DNA of 64,000 nt from Arthrobacter sp. ISL-95 (lineage in GTDB: Bacteria > Actinomycetota > Actinomycetes > Actinomycetales > Micrococcaceae). Each line of letters opens with the position of its first letter. Position 1 is the stretch's first letter. This document shows positions 17,606 to 26,304 of the stretch, piece by piece. The position numbers were made by a program, and so were the translations under genes. Location of the stretch: assembly GCF_018613695.1 (NCBI RefSeq), contig NZ_JAGGPR010000017.1:62001-126000 (forward strand). Direction: 5' to 3'. The notes below the pieces were generated by a model. The model made no database searches. It had not been told where the DNA came from and saw nothing but the letters and a program-made list of their open reading frames with translations.

Positions 17606-19243
17606 TCAGTTCCTCACGAGCTGCTCGGCGTCATAATCTCGTTTCCAACCTTCCACACCCGGCCGCTGCTGCCACGGCGCAGGTCCGGCCAACGGACGGT
17701 ATTCCACTCCCATGGCCTCAAGCCGTGCAAGGTGCGCGCCAGTAAGACGGGTCAGGAACTCATGGTAGTCCCGGCCCTCAGGCTTGGACCAGAACACTTC
17801 GGCAATGGCGCTGAGTCTCGGGAACGCTGCGAACTGCACACGGCGTGGTGAATCCAGATGCTCACTCCAGATGTTGGCTTGGGCTCCCAGGAGACGGCCC
17901 GGGAATTCTGTGTTGTCAACGTCCGGCAACGGCTCAAATTCGTAGACAGCCTGCAGCGTGGTCACGAAGCCCACGGGAACCGGCTCGTCATCACCCTCGG
18001 CTTGGCGGTGGTCGAGGTACAGCTTGTGCTCAGGGCACATCACAACGTCGTACCCCTTTTTCAGGGCATCGATTCCGCCTTCGTATCCGCGCCAGGACGC
18101 CACCAGCGCACCGTCCGGCAGGCCGCCGTCGCCGATTTCATCCCATACGGACGTGGCGCGGCCGTGATGCATCAGATGCTGCGCCAGTTGTCCGACGAAC
18201 CAGCTGTGGAGGCCCGACACATCGCTCAGGCCAAGCTCGCTCGCCTTTGACTGAGCCTGCGCACTGGCCTGCCATTGCGTGAGTGGAACTTCGTCCCCAC
18301 CCAGGCTTATCCATGGGGAGGGGAAGATCTCCACTACTTCGTCCAGCACATTCCGGTAGAACTCAAGCGAGGTTTCGGACACTTCCAGGACGGACTCGTT
18401 GATACCCCACCGCGTCCACACCTCCACAGGTGCTGAACCGTCTGCCGGGGCCGTGCCGAGCTCCGGATACGCGGCGATGGCGGCCTGGCTGTGGCCCGGA
18501 ACGTCGATCTCCGGGATCACCGTAATGTGCCGTTCAGCGGCGAAGGCAACGATCTCGCGGAGGTCATCCTGCGTGTAGAAACCACCGTGCGGGCGGTGGT
18601 CGAAGACCCCTGCCCGCCATGAACCGAGAGACGATTCACGGCGCCACGCACCAGTCTCAGTCAGCTTGGGATACCGGTTGATCTGGATCCGCCAACCTTG
18701 ATCGTCCGTGAGGTGCAGGTGCAGGACGTTGAGTTTGTGCATGGCCATCACCTCGATGAACCGCAGCAGGTTGTCCTTGGGCATGAAGTGCCGGGCGACG
18801 TCCAGCATGGTCCCCCGATAACCGAAACGCGGCTTGTCCTCCACAGAAACCCGCGGCACAGACCAACCGGCAACGGCAGCGACGGGAGCCTGCCGCAGGG
18901 CCGCCGGCCCCATCAACTGAAGAAGCGTCTGCGCACCGTAGAAGGCGCCAGCGGCACCACCCGCAGAAATCACGACGGCGTCGCTCACGTCCAGGCGGTA
19001 CGACTCGGCGTCCAACGTGGGGTCAAGCAAGAGCCGAATGCCGGCTTCGCCGGCCTCTGCAGGGGCCAGATCCCAACCCGTCGCTGCCCCCAAAGCCCGG
19101 GAAAGCCAGCGGCGAGGTCCACGCAGTTCAGGATCGGCGCCCAAGGTGGTGCCGGCGTCGAGCTCCAACTCGCCCGAGCCCGCGGAGATGGACCACGGCG
19201 CGGGGACCAACCGGGCCGGGATCACCTGGTTAACGGCACTCAT
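17606..19243 (-). CDS. GH20 beta-N-acetylhexosaminidase
   Basis: This 545-residue GH20 enzyme has an N-terminal GH20b domain (residues 1-140) and a TIM-barrel catalytic domain beginning at FGYRGTMLDVARHFMPKD. WISLGGDEVPLTQW carries the catalytic Asp317-Glu318 pair of substrate-assisted catalysis, and DQGWRIQINRYPKLTE is the usual substrate loop. It removes terminal GlcNAc or GalNAc residues. No signal peptide is seen, so it probably acts in the cytoplasm on imported oligosaccharides. ATG 19243 overlaps the permease stop as ATGA, which fixes the start. Confidence 0.9.
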   Translation of the reverse strand: MSAVNQVIPARLVPAPWSISAGSGELELDAGTTLGADPELRGPRRWLSRALGAATGWDLAPAEAGEAGIRLLLDPTLDAESYRLDVSDAVVISAGGAAGAFYGAQTLLQLMGPAALRQAPVAAVAGWSVPRVSVEDKPRFGYRGTMLDVARHFMPKDNLLRFIEVMAMHKLNVLHLHLTDDQGWRIQINRYPKLTETGAWRRESSLGSWRAGVFDHRPHGGFYTQDDLREIVAFAAERHITVIPEIDVPGHSQAAIAAYPELGTAPADGSAPVEVWTRWGINESVLEVSETSLEFYRNVLDEVVEIFPSPWISLGGDEVPLTQWQASAQAQSKASELGLSDVSGLHSWFVGQLAQHLMHHGRATSVWDEIGDGGLPDGALVASWRGYEGGIDALKKGYDVVMCPEHKLYLDHRQAEGDDEPVPVGFVTTLQAVYEFEPLPDVDNTEFPGRLLGAQANIWSEHLDSPRRVQFAAFPRLSAIAEVFWSKPEGRDYHEFLTRLTGAHLARLEAMGVEYRPLAGPAPWQQRPGVEGWKRDYDAEQLVRN

Positions 19244-20151
19244 CCTTTCACCGCCCCGGCCAGTCCGGACACGAGCTTGCGCTGGACTGATACGAAGAAG
19301 ATCAGCACAGGAATGGTCATGATGACCGAGCCGGCCATGATGGCTCCCCAATCGTTTTGGTCGGGCTTGAAGAACGTCAGCAAGGCCATGGGCAGCGTTT
19401 GGTTCTCTTGGGCGGAGATGATGAAGGTCTTGGCGAACAGGAAGTCGTTCCACGTGGAAATGAACGAGAAAACCGAACATGCCACCACCCCCGGCGCCAC
19501 CAAAGGGAACAGGATGGAGCGGACAAACCGGAAGCTGCTGGCGCCGTCCAAACGGGCGGCCTCCTCAACTTCCAGCGGTACAGCGGCCACGAATCCACGC
19601 AGCATCCAGATGGCAAACGGAATGCTGAATCCCACATGGACCAGCACCAGCGAACCCAACTGGTTCAGGCCCACCAACGGAATGGCCTCGCCGGCGTTGC
19701 GCAACAGGAAGAACAGCGGAATGGTCAGGGCTTCAACAGGCACCATTTGCGAGACCAGGATGATGATCAGCAACTTGGTGCGCATCTTGAAGTTGTAGCG
19801 GGTCAGGGCCACCGCCGCGAGGAACGCCAGGACGGTGGACAGCACCACCACAACCAGGGCCACGATCACGCTGTTCAGGAAATACTGGCCGAAGTTGTTC
19901 ACTCCCAGGACGCGACCGAACGAGTCCAGCGAGGGTTCCAGTGTGTACGGCGCCGCATCACCGGCGTCGAGCGCTGTTTTGGGTTTCAGCGCGGACAGCA
20001 CCATCCAGAACAGCGGGAAAGCAACTATCAGGGCGATCACGATGGCCGCGGCATCGGCGCCGAAGCGGCGTTTGCCTTGCTTGCGCAGCTTCTGCGGCGC
20101 ATCAGCTGCTGTGGCGCTGCGGGACACTGATGAAACGTCGACGGCGGTCAT
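19240..20151 (-). CDS. Carbohydrate ABC transporter permease (MalG type)
   Basis: This 303-residue inner-membrane permease has six predicted helices and the ATPase-contact EAA loop EVEEAARLDGASSFRFVRSI. Sequence style and C-terminal position match MalG/DasC-type subunits of CUT1 sugar importers. It overlaps the first permease by four bases and the GH20 gene by four bases. No ATPase gene is present nearby; actinobacterial CUT1 systems commonly share one MsiK-type ATPase encoded elsewhere. Confidence 0.92.
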   Translation of the reverse strand: MTAVDVSSVSRSATAADAPQKLRKQGKRRFGADAAAIVIALIVAFPLFWMVLSALKPKTALDAGDAAPYTLEPSLDSFGRVLGVNNFGQYFLNSVIVALVVVVLSTVLAFLAAVALTRYNFKMRTKLLIIILVSQMVPVEALTIPLFFLLRNAGEAIPLVGLNQLGSLVLVHVGFSIPFAIWMLRGFVAAVPLEVEEAARLDGASSFRFVRSILFPLVAPGVVACSVFSFISTWNDFLFAKTFIISAQENQTLPMALLTFFKPDQNDWGAIMAGSVIMTIPVLIFFVSVQRKLVSGLAGAVKG

Positions 20152-21140
20152 AGGGCTTCGCCTGTTCTTTTGAGGATCCGGAGGTAGACCAGTGTGATGA
20201 CCATGAGCAGGGCCGTCATGATCACGCCGAGGGCCGAACCGAGCCCGTAGAGACTGGCCGCGAAAGCCTGTTGGTAGCCGTAAACGTTCAGCACCAGGTT
20301 CTGGCCGGCGATACCACCACCGTTGGTCATGATGTAGATCTGCGAGAAGATCTTGAAGTTCCAGATGATGGACTGGATGGTCACCACGATCACGATTGGC
20401 CTGAGCATGGGGAGCATGATGCTCCGCGCGATGCGTGGCATGGAAGCACCATCGATTCGCGCCGCCTCAATAACCTCCGTGGGGATGGCCTGAATACCTG
20501 CATACACCGTGACCAGCACGAACGGGAACGAGCACCACACCACTTCGCTTGCGACAAGTCCGAAAGCCGACCATTTGTCGTAGGTCCAGGAGTAGCCTTC
20601 AAACTGCGTCAGCCCTATTGCCACCAGGGTTTTGTTGACCAGGCCCAAGGTTGGCTCGAACAGGAACAGCCAAACAGCACTGCCCGTGACCGCCGGGGTA
20701 GCCCACGCGCCGAGCGAAACCACGAACAGCATCGAACGGACCCAAGGGCGCAGTCTTGTGGCCAGCACCGCCAGGGAACTGCCCACCAGCAACGTGAACA
20801 CCACGCAGGCCGTGGCGAACACCACCGTGTTGCCAAGGACAGTCCAGAACTGCGGGTCGGCGAAGAGCTTCTGGTAGTTCTCCAAACCCACAAAGTTCAG
20901 AGGCGCCTTACCGCTGACCTGCGCCTGACGGTAGTCGTAGAGCGAGACGTTGATCAGCTGGAAGATCGGGTAGCCGAGCAGCGCGATCAGGACGATGAAC
21001 GCGGGGGCAAGGTAGAGCCAGGGCTCCAGGCCGCGCTTTCCGTTGGAGAAACGCGGGGATTTGCGTGCCGCCGTCGTCGAGCCTTTGCTTGGGGTGCCGC
21101 CCTGCGGCGCATCGGGCAGAACCGGGGTGAGCGCTGTCAT
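20148..21140 (-). CDS. Carbohydrate ABC transporter permease (MalF type)
   Basis: This 330-residue permease starts with a positive cytoplasmic tail and carries six or so membrane helices, with the EAA loop EVIEAARIDGASMPRIARSI. It matches the MalF/DasB class of CUT1 importers. It lies 55 bp after the binding-protein gene and overlaps the second permease as ATGA. It should form the heterodimeric channel with the MalG-type subunit and take sugar from the lipoprotein encoded just upstream. Confidence 0.92.
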   Translation of the reverse strand: MTALTPVLPDAPQGGTPSKGSTTAARKSPRFSNGKRGLEPWLYLAPAFIVLIALLGYPIFQLINVSLYDYRQAQVSGKAPLNFVGLENYQKLFADPQFWTVLGNTVVFATACVVFTLLVGSSLAVLATRLRPWVRSMLFVVSLGAWATPAVTGSAVWLFLFEPTLGLVNKTLVAIGLTQFEGYSWTYDKWSAFGLVASEVVWCSFPFVLVTVYAGIQAIPTEVIEAARIDGASMPRIARSIMLPMLRPIVIVVTIQSIIWNFKIFSQIYIMTNGGGIAGQNLVLNVYGYQQAFAASLYGLGSALGVIMTALLMVITLVYLRILKRTGEAL

Positions 21141-21195
21141 GATGCGCCTTTGACTGCTTCTGGAGAGCAGTTGATGGATATCAGAGTGCAGTGCA

Positions 21196-22488
21196 TTACT
21201 TGGACCCGAATGCCGCGTTCATGGCCGTTGCGGCCTCGGTGGTTGCCGCGTTGACGTCAGCCTTGCCCGTGACAACCTTCTGGTACATGCCCGTGAAGAC
21301 ACCCTGCGCATCAATGGTGGACCAATTTTCCGTGACCGGGACGAACTTGGTGCCGGCACCCAGGGTGTTAATGAACGGTTCAACCTGCTTGTTATTCTCC
21401 GCAACGGACTTCTGGACGTCACTGAACGTAGGGAGGTTGCCCATGGAATCGAACATCTTTTGCTGATACTTCTTGCTGGCCAGGAGCTTCACGAAGTCGG
21501 CCGCGAGGGTGCGGCGTTTGCTGCTGTTGAAAACGCCCAGGTTGTTGCCGCCGGCGAAGGCCGGAGCGATGGAACCGGCAGTCTTGCCGGGAACGGGAAC
21601 CACGGCGAACTTGTCTTTGATGGCGCTGGCTGCAACAGCCTTGTAATTGAAGTCGCCGCCGATGGTCATGGCCGACTTACCCGCAATGAACTGCTGGACG
21701 CTGGCGTTGCCGCCGAACTCCGCGCAGGTCTGGGCCGGGCAGATGTCGTCCTTGAGGAGGCGGGTATAGGCGGCCACGCCTTCGCGTGACTCCACGGAAT
21801 CCAATCCCGAAACGAAGGTGTCGCCTTCCTTCGTAGCGATTTCACCGCCGTTGGCCCACAGATACGGCATGGCAGAGAACTGCGCGGCCCCACCGACCGA
21901 GATGCCCAGAAGATCCGGGTTTGCTGCCCGAACAGCGCGGGCCACTGTCTCTACCTCATCCAAGGTCTTGGGGACCTGGAGGCCGAGCTGCTGCAGGAGA
22001 TCCGTGCGGTAGTAAAGGGCGCGGACACCGACGAACCAGGGCACGCCGTAGTTCTTGCCGTCGATTTCGGTGGTGTCCAGAATCTTTGCATCCAGGTCCT
22101 TCGCCTCATCCCAGGACTTGATGTCCTCGGTGACGTCAGCCAAGCCACCGGATGCCACATAACTGGCGAGGTCCGTGTTGCCGAACTCAGCCACATCCGG
22201 CGCGCTGGAAGGATCGTTGAAAGCGGCCTTGAATCGTTCGGCGCGGCTGTCCACGGGAATGTACTGGACCTCGATTTTGGCACCACTATGTGCCGCTTCG
22301 AATTCAGTGACGGCTTCCTTGACCACTGCGGACTTGGGATCCTGGTTGACCTCGGAGAAGAGCCAGACGCGGACTGTGCCCGTCTGCTCGTCCGAGCTTG
22401 AGGCTGCATTGTTTGAGGTGGGTGGAGCGCAGGCGGTCAATGCGAGAGCCGCGATTGCTATGGCCGCGGCGGAGCGTGCGAGTTTCAA
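21196..22488 (-). CDS. Sugar ABC transporter substrate-binding lipoprotein
   Basis: This 430-residue family 1 solute-binding protein has a lipoprotein signal ending in the lipobox LTAC (Cys20). TVRVWLFSEVNQDPKSAVVKE begins the mature alpha/beta lobe, and GGNNLGVFNSSKRR and VTENWSTIDAQGVFTGMYQ are typical of CUT1 binding proteins. It is anchored outside the membrane and feeds the two permeases. Because the same mRNA encodes a GH20 hexosaminidase, a GlcNAc-containing oligosaccharide (chitobiose or a wall fragment) is the likely substrate; the sequence alone does not prove it. Confidence 0.9.
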   Translation of the reverse strand: MKLARSAAAIAIAALALTACAPPTSNNAASSSDEQTGTVRVWLFSEVNQDPKSAVVKEAVTEFEAAHSGAKIEVQYIPVDSRAERFKAAFNDPSSAPDVAEFGNTDLASYVASGGLADVTEDIKSWDEAKDLDAKILDTTEIDGKNYGVPWFVGVRALYYRTDLLQQLGLQVPKTLDEVETVARAVRAANPDLLGISVGGAAQFSAMPYLWANGGEIATKEGDTFVSGLDSVESREGVAAYTRLLKDDICPAQTCAEFGGNASVQQFIAGKSAMTIGGDFNYKAVAASAIKDKFAVVPVPGKTAGSIAPAFAGGNNLGVFNSSKRRTLAADFVKLLASKKYQQKMFDSMGNLPTFSDVQKSVAENNKQVEPFINTLGAGTKFVPVTENWSTIDAQGVFTGMYQKVVTGKADVNAATTEAATAMNAAFGSK

Positions 22489-22594
22489 GTGTCCTCCATG
22501 GAGAAAGTGGCTTCCGCGGGACTTCCCCCTCCGCGGCTATGGAACCAAACACTATGAACGCCCGGGTGTGGGCGGAAGCACATTCGCCAAATGG

Positions 22595-22644
22595 TTTGCA
22601 ATGCAAAACAAGAATCCATGTTTTGGTGGTTTTGGTCTATACCT
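22595..22644 (-). promoter_or_regulatory. Operator-like palindromes upstream of the sugar importer operon
   Basis: Three inverted repeats are close together: TTTGCAATGCAAA at 22595-22607 (perfect, centred on one A), CAAAACA at 22604-22610 with TGTTTTG at 22619-22625, and TGGTCTATACCT at 22633-22644 (GGT-N4-ACC). The last resembles the DasR-responsive element TGGTCTAGACCA known from Streptomyces amino-sugar genes. They lie 107-156 bp upstream of the binding-protein start. The cognate regulator is unproven; the operon's own IclR protein or a DasR-like GntR regulator are candidates. Confidence 0.45.
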
Positions 22645-22726
22645 ACTCAAGTCTTTGGCCTAGTCCTTTAGCCCCGGCGGGGTCTGGCAGACGTTCTCTG
22701 GACTGCCGTCTCAAATTCCAACCAGA

Positions 22727-22770
22727 TACCCCCTGGGGGTAGTTGACAGCATACCCCCTGCGGGTATAGT
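22727..22770 (+). promoter_or_regulatory. csoR promoter with two CsoR-type operators
   Basis: TTGACA at 22743-22748 and TATAGT at 22765-22770 are separated by 16 bp. TACCCCCTGGGGGTA (22727-22741, perfect palindrome) touches the -35, and ATACCCCCTGCGGGTAT (22751-22767) covers the spacer and -10. Both resemble the GC-rich TACCCC/GGGGTA operators of CsoR repressors. Start of transcription is expected near 22777, at or next to the ATG at 22779, so the mRNA is probably leaderless; no ribosome-binding site is visible. Confidence 0.8.
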
Positions 22771-22778
22771 TTCGAATC

Positions 22779-23144
22779 ATGAGCACGCCAGACCTGAGCA
22801 TGAGCCATCCGGATGCACCCATCATCGAGGTGGACTTGGAGCACGCCGCGCCCCACGGGTACACCAGCAACAAGGACGCATACCTCAAGCGCCTAAAACG
22901 GATCGAAGGGCAGGTCCGCGGCATTGCCCGAATGGTGGAGGATGACAAATACTGCATCGACATCCTCACCCAAATAGCCGCCGCTACCAAGGCCCTCCAT
23001 GCCGTCAGCCTGGGACTTGTAGAGGAGCACATCGGCCATTGCGTCGTGGGTGCCGCCTCCGAGCCCAACCCGGAAGCCCGCGCCGAACAGATCGACGCCA
23101 AAGTGAAGGAGGCCACCGATGCCATCGGGCGCCTGCTGCGGTAA
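22779..23144 (+). CDS. csoR: Copper-sensing transcriptional repressor CsoR
   Basis: This 121-residue all-helical CsoR/RcnR-family protein keeps the copper ligand set Cys59, His84 and Cys88, with exactly the Cys-x24-His-x3-Cys spacing of mycobacterial CsoR. The DNA-binding face includes KRLKRIEGQVRGIARM. Cu(I) binding releases it from DNA, de-repressing efflux genes. The first 25 residues form an extension rich in Asp and His. It is the first gene of a copper operon (csoR, copZ, copA) and sits directly downstream of two operator-like palindromes, which indicates autoregulation. Confidence 0.95.
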   Translation: MSTPDLSMSHPDAPIIEVDLEHAAPHGYTSNKDAYLKRLKRIEGQVRGIARMVEDDKYCIDILTQIAAATKALHAVSLGLVEEHIGHCVVGAASEPNPEARAEQIDAKVKEATDAIGRLLR

Positions 23145-23193
23145 TTCCGCCAACAACCACCACACCATTCAACTCATCACCAAGGAGACAGCC

Positions 23194-23427
23194 ATGAGCC
23201 AGACCATCAAGACCAACGTCAACGTTTCAGGCATGACCTGCGGCCACTGCGTATCCAGCGTGAGCGAAGAACTTGAGTCACTCAACGGCGTCGAAAACGT
23301 TGCAGTAGACCTCAATCCCGGTGGCCTGTCCACCGTGACCATCACATCAACCAAGGAGCTCTCGCCGTCGGAAATCGGCGAGGCCGTGGCAGAAGCCGGC
23401 TACTTGGTGGTAGCCAACGAAGCTTAG
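23194..23427 (+). CDS. copZ: Copper chaperone / heavy-metal-associated domain protein
   Basis: This 77-residue single HMA domain carries GMTCGHCVSSV with the metal-binding Cys16 and Cys19. The beta-alpha-beta-beta-alpha-beta layout fits CopZ, which binds Cu(I) in the cytoplasm and passes it to CopA. ATG 23194 has AAGGAG seven bases upstream. It lies 49 bp after csoR and 8 bp before copA, so all three are co-transcribed. Confidence 0.93.
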   Translation: MSQTIKTNVNVSGMTCGHCVSSVSEELESLNGVENVAVDLNPGGLSTVTITSTKELSPSEIGEAVAEAGYLVVANEA

Positions 23428-23435
23428 GAGTCGTC

Positions 23436-25784
23436 TTGAGTAGCCAGGAGACTTTCAACCGACCCGCACAACGGGTTATCGAACTGGACATCGAGGGCAT
23501 GACCTGCGCCTCGTGCGTCAATCGAGTAGAACGAAAGCTGGGCAAACTTGAAGGCGTAGAGGCCAGCGTCAACCTGCCCCTCGAATCAGCCCACGTCACA
23601 GTCCCGGCAACCGTGACAGACCAGCAAATCGTGGACACCGTCAACGCAACGGGCTACAAAGCCACCGTCCGCCACGCACCGGCGCCGCACACCCGAGAAC
23701 CCCACGAAAGCACTCCCTCCGAACAAACCCAGGAGCACGTCGACGCACACACCGAGCATGCAGAGCACGGCGCCGACGGCGTTATGCACGAAGACCACAT
23801 GGCTCACGGACCAGCGGCCATTACGCTGCGTCCGCGCCTGATCCTTGCGGCTCTCCTCACCATTCCCGTGTTCGCAATCTCCATGATTCCCGCCCTCCAG
23901 TTCGCCCACTGGGGATGGGTTGCCGGCGCTCTGGCCTTACCGGTGGTGAGCTGGGCGGCTTGGCCTTTCCACCGGGCGGCTGCCATCAATGCCCGGCATT
24001 TCGCTTCCACCATGGACACGCTCGTCTCCATCGGTGTGATTGCTGCGTACCTTTACTCGGCGTGGCAATTATTCGCCGATCCCCGCATGACCGAGCATCC
24101 CGGCATGGAGAACATGGGCGGCGGCCTCTACTTCGAGGTCGCAGCCGTGGTCACAACCTTCCTGCTTCTGGGCCGCTACCTTGAAGCGAACGCCAAAGCC
24201 AAAGCAGGCAATGCGCTCAAAGCTCTGCTGAATCTTGGCGCCAAGGACGCAACCATCCTGGTGGATGGCGTTGAACAGAAGATCCCGGCGGATCAACTCC
24301 TTGTGGACGACGTCATTGTTGTCCGCCCCGGCGAGAAGATTGCCACGGACGGCCTGGTCATGGACGGTGCTTCCGCCGTCGACGCTTCACTAGTCACAGG
24401 CGAATCGGTGCCGGTTGAGGTTGGGCCGGGAAGCCTGGTAACGGGCGCTACCATCAACACCTCCGGCCGGCTGCTGGTCCGGGCCACTCGCGTGGGCTCG
24501 GACACGACTCTCGCTCAGATGGGACGGCTGGTCAGCCAAGCACAGACGGGAAAGGCACCCATTGCGCGGCTCGCTGACAGAATCAGCTCTGTCTTCGTCC
24601 CCATTGTGCTGGTCATCGCCCTGGTCACGTTCCTTCTGTGGCTCTTCTTCTCGGGCGACCTCAACGCAGCCTTTACGGCAGCCGTTGCCGTTCTGGTGAT
24701 TGCCTGCCCCTGCGCCTTGGGTCTGGCCACTCCGGTGGGGCTGCTGACGGGGACGGGCCGTGGAGCTCAACTGGGCATCCTCATCAAAGGCCCACAGGTC
24801 CTTGAGGATACCCGCCACGTGGACACCATCCTGCTGGACAAGACGGGTACCGTCACCAGTGGCAAGCTCGCTGTGGACCACACAGTCGGCCTGAATGGCT
24901 ACTCCCCGGAAACCGTCCTGACCTTGGCTGGGGCTGTTGAATCAGCCTCCGAGCATCCGATCGCGCATGCGATAGCGGCCGCAGCGCAGGACGCCATGCC
25001 CGACGCCGGGACCTTCCCGGGTGTTGACGGCTTCAGTTCCGCCCCGGGCGGCGGCGTGAGGGGGACTGTTTCCGTTGACGGAGACTCCAAGACAGTGGTC
25101 GTTGGGCGCTCCGGTTGGCTGGAGGAGAACGGCATCCCGCTCGATTCAGACCAACGGGACGCCTTGGCGGCAGAGGAAAACAGTGGCGCCACGGCCATCT
25201 GGGTTGCGGTGGACGGCAAAGCTGCAGGGATCGTGAGCCTGAGCGACACCATCAAGCCCGGCTCGGCTGCGGCAATCCGGAAGTTGAAGGACCTGGGAAT
25301 CCGCCCCATCCTCCTGACCGGAGACAATGCCGCAGTAGCCGCCCAAGTAGCTACCGCCGTCGGGATTTCACTGGAAGACGTCTTCGCCGGCGTTCTGCCG
25401 GAGGGGAAAGTTGAGGCGGTCCGGAAGCTTCAGGCTTCAGGTGCAACTGTTGCCATGGCCGGTGACGGCGTAAACGATGCCGCAGCCTTGGCCCAGTCTG
25501 ACCTTGGCATCGCGATGGGTTCCGGAACTGATGTCGCCATTGAGGCCTCGGACCTGACCGTGATGGGCAGTGATCTGGGTCAGCTGGTGCAGGCGATTGA
25601 GCTATCGCGCAAGACCCTGTCCACCATCAAAACCAACTTGTTCTGGGCCTTTTTCTACAACGCGATCGGCATCCCGGTGGCAGCGCTGGGATTCCTGAAT
25701 CCCATGATCGCCGGCGCAGCAATGGCAGCCAGCTCAGTGCTGGTGGTTGCGAACTCGCTGAGGCTGCGCTCGTTCGGGAAGTAG
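23436..25784 (+). CDS. copA: Copper-exporting P1B-type ATPase CopA
   Basis: This 782-residue P-type ATPase exports Cu(I). It has one N-terminal HMA domain (GMTCASC, Cys24 and Cys27), a His- and acid-rich linker (about residues 84-130), eight membrane helices, the transmembrane metal site CPC at 424-426 (VIACPCALGLATP), the phosphorylated Asp468 in DKTGT, the HP nucleotide-binding motif SEHPIA and hinge motif GDGVND at 676-681. The start is TTG at 23436, eight bases after the copZ stop, with AGGAG upstream. The His-rich linker is longer than usual and may act as an extra metal-binding region. Confidence 0.95.
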   Translation: MSSQETFNRPAQRVIELDIEGMTCASCVNRVERKLGKLEGVEASVNLPLESAHVTVPATVTDQQIVDTVNATGYKATVRHAPAPHTREPHESTPSEQTQEHVDAHTEHAEHGADGVMHEDHMAHGPAAITLRPRLILAALLTIPVFAISMIPALQFAHWGWVAGALALPVVSWAAWPFHRAAAINARHFASTMDTLVSIGVIAAYLYSAWQLFADPRMTEHPGMENMGGGLYFEVAAVVTTFLLLGRYLEANAKAKAGNALKALLNLGAKDATILVDGVEQKIPADQLLVDDVIVVRPGEKIATDGLVMDGASAVDASLVTGESVPVEVGPGSLVTGATINTSGRLLVRATRVGSDTTLAQMGRLVSQAQTGKAPIARLADRISSVFVPIVLVIALVTFLLWLFFSGDLNAAFTAAVAVLVIACPCALGLATPVGLLTGTGRGAQLGILIKGPQVLEDTRHVDTILLDKTGTVTSGKLAVDHTVGLNGYSPETVLTLAGAVESASEHPIAHAIAAAAQDAMPDAGTFPGVDGFSSAPGGGVRGTVSVDGDSKTVVVGRSGWLEENGIPLDSDQRDALAAEENSGATAIWVAVDGKAAGIVSLSDTIKPGSAAAIRKLKDLGIRPILLTGDNAAVAAQVATAVGISLEDVFAGVLPEGKVEAVRKLQASGATVAMAGDGVNDAAALAQSDLGIAMGSGTDVAIEASDLTVMGSDLGQLVQAIELSRKTLSTIKTNLFWAFFYNAIGIPVAALGFLNPMIAGAAMAASSVLVVANSLRLRSFGK

Positions 25785-25798
25785 ACCCAACTGCTGGG

Positions 25799-25838
25799 CA
25801 GTTGTGGGTGTTCTGAAACTTCAGATCACCCGCAACTG
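25799..25838 (+). terminator. Hairpin after copA
   Basis: CAGTTGTGGGTG followed by TCTGA pairs with TCAGA and CACCCGCAACTG around an AACT loop, giving a stem of about 17 bp with few mismatches. It begins 15 bases after the copA stop. No strong T run follows on the plus strand. It lies between two convergent genes and may act in both directions. Confidence 0.65.
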
Positions 25839-25874
25839 CTTTCTGCTGTCTGTCGTCTGCCGTGGCAGCTGAGG

Positions 25875-26147
25875 CTACGCAGCCCCGAAACGGACCGCAG
25901 CCCGGGCCTTCGCTTTGGCGGCTTCCTCGTCACGGTTCTTGGCCGGGGTATGGCTTACCAAGGAGTCAAGGAGATGCTGCGTAATATGCGCGATCTCATG
26001 GACAGCCTCTGCGAAGGCTTCCTCGTTGGCCTTGGAGGGTTTGGTGGATCCGCTGATTTTTCGCACGTATTGCAGGGCAGCGGCCTCCACTTCAGCGCTC
26101 GTGGCGTGCGGTTCAAAGTTATGCAGGGTCCTGATATTGCGGCACAT
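25875..26147 (-). CDS. DUF2277 domain-containing protein
   Basis: This is a 90-residue small protein with the characteristic DUF2277 opening MCRNIRTLHNFEPHATSAEV and the following AALQYVRKISGSTKPS. The function is unknown; the family is widespread in Actinobacteria and Proteobacteria. The HEIAHITQHLLDSL segment places two His in a helix, but no catalytic role is established. The gene is convergent with copA and monocistronic. Confidence 0.85.
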   Translation of the reverse strand: MCRNIRTLHNFEPHATSAEVEAAALQYVRKISGSTKPSKANEEAFAEAVHEIAHITQHLLDSLVSHTPAKNRDEEAAKAKARAAVRFGAA

Positions 26148-26304
26148 AACCCCATGCTAACTATGGGCAGTGCTACATGGGGAGGGGTGCCCATCGACGG
26201 TTTTTGGATTCCCGGGATAGGTTTTAGTTATTGGATCTTCCGGATGAGCCGGAGGCCGCTGGGGATGCCGAAGAGCTCGGGTCCGAATAATGAAGGAGAA
26301 TCTC

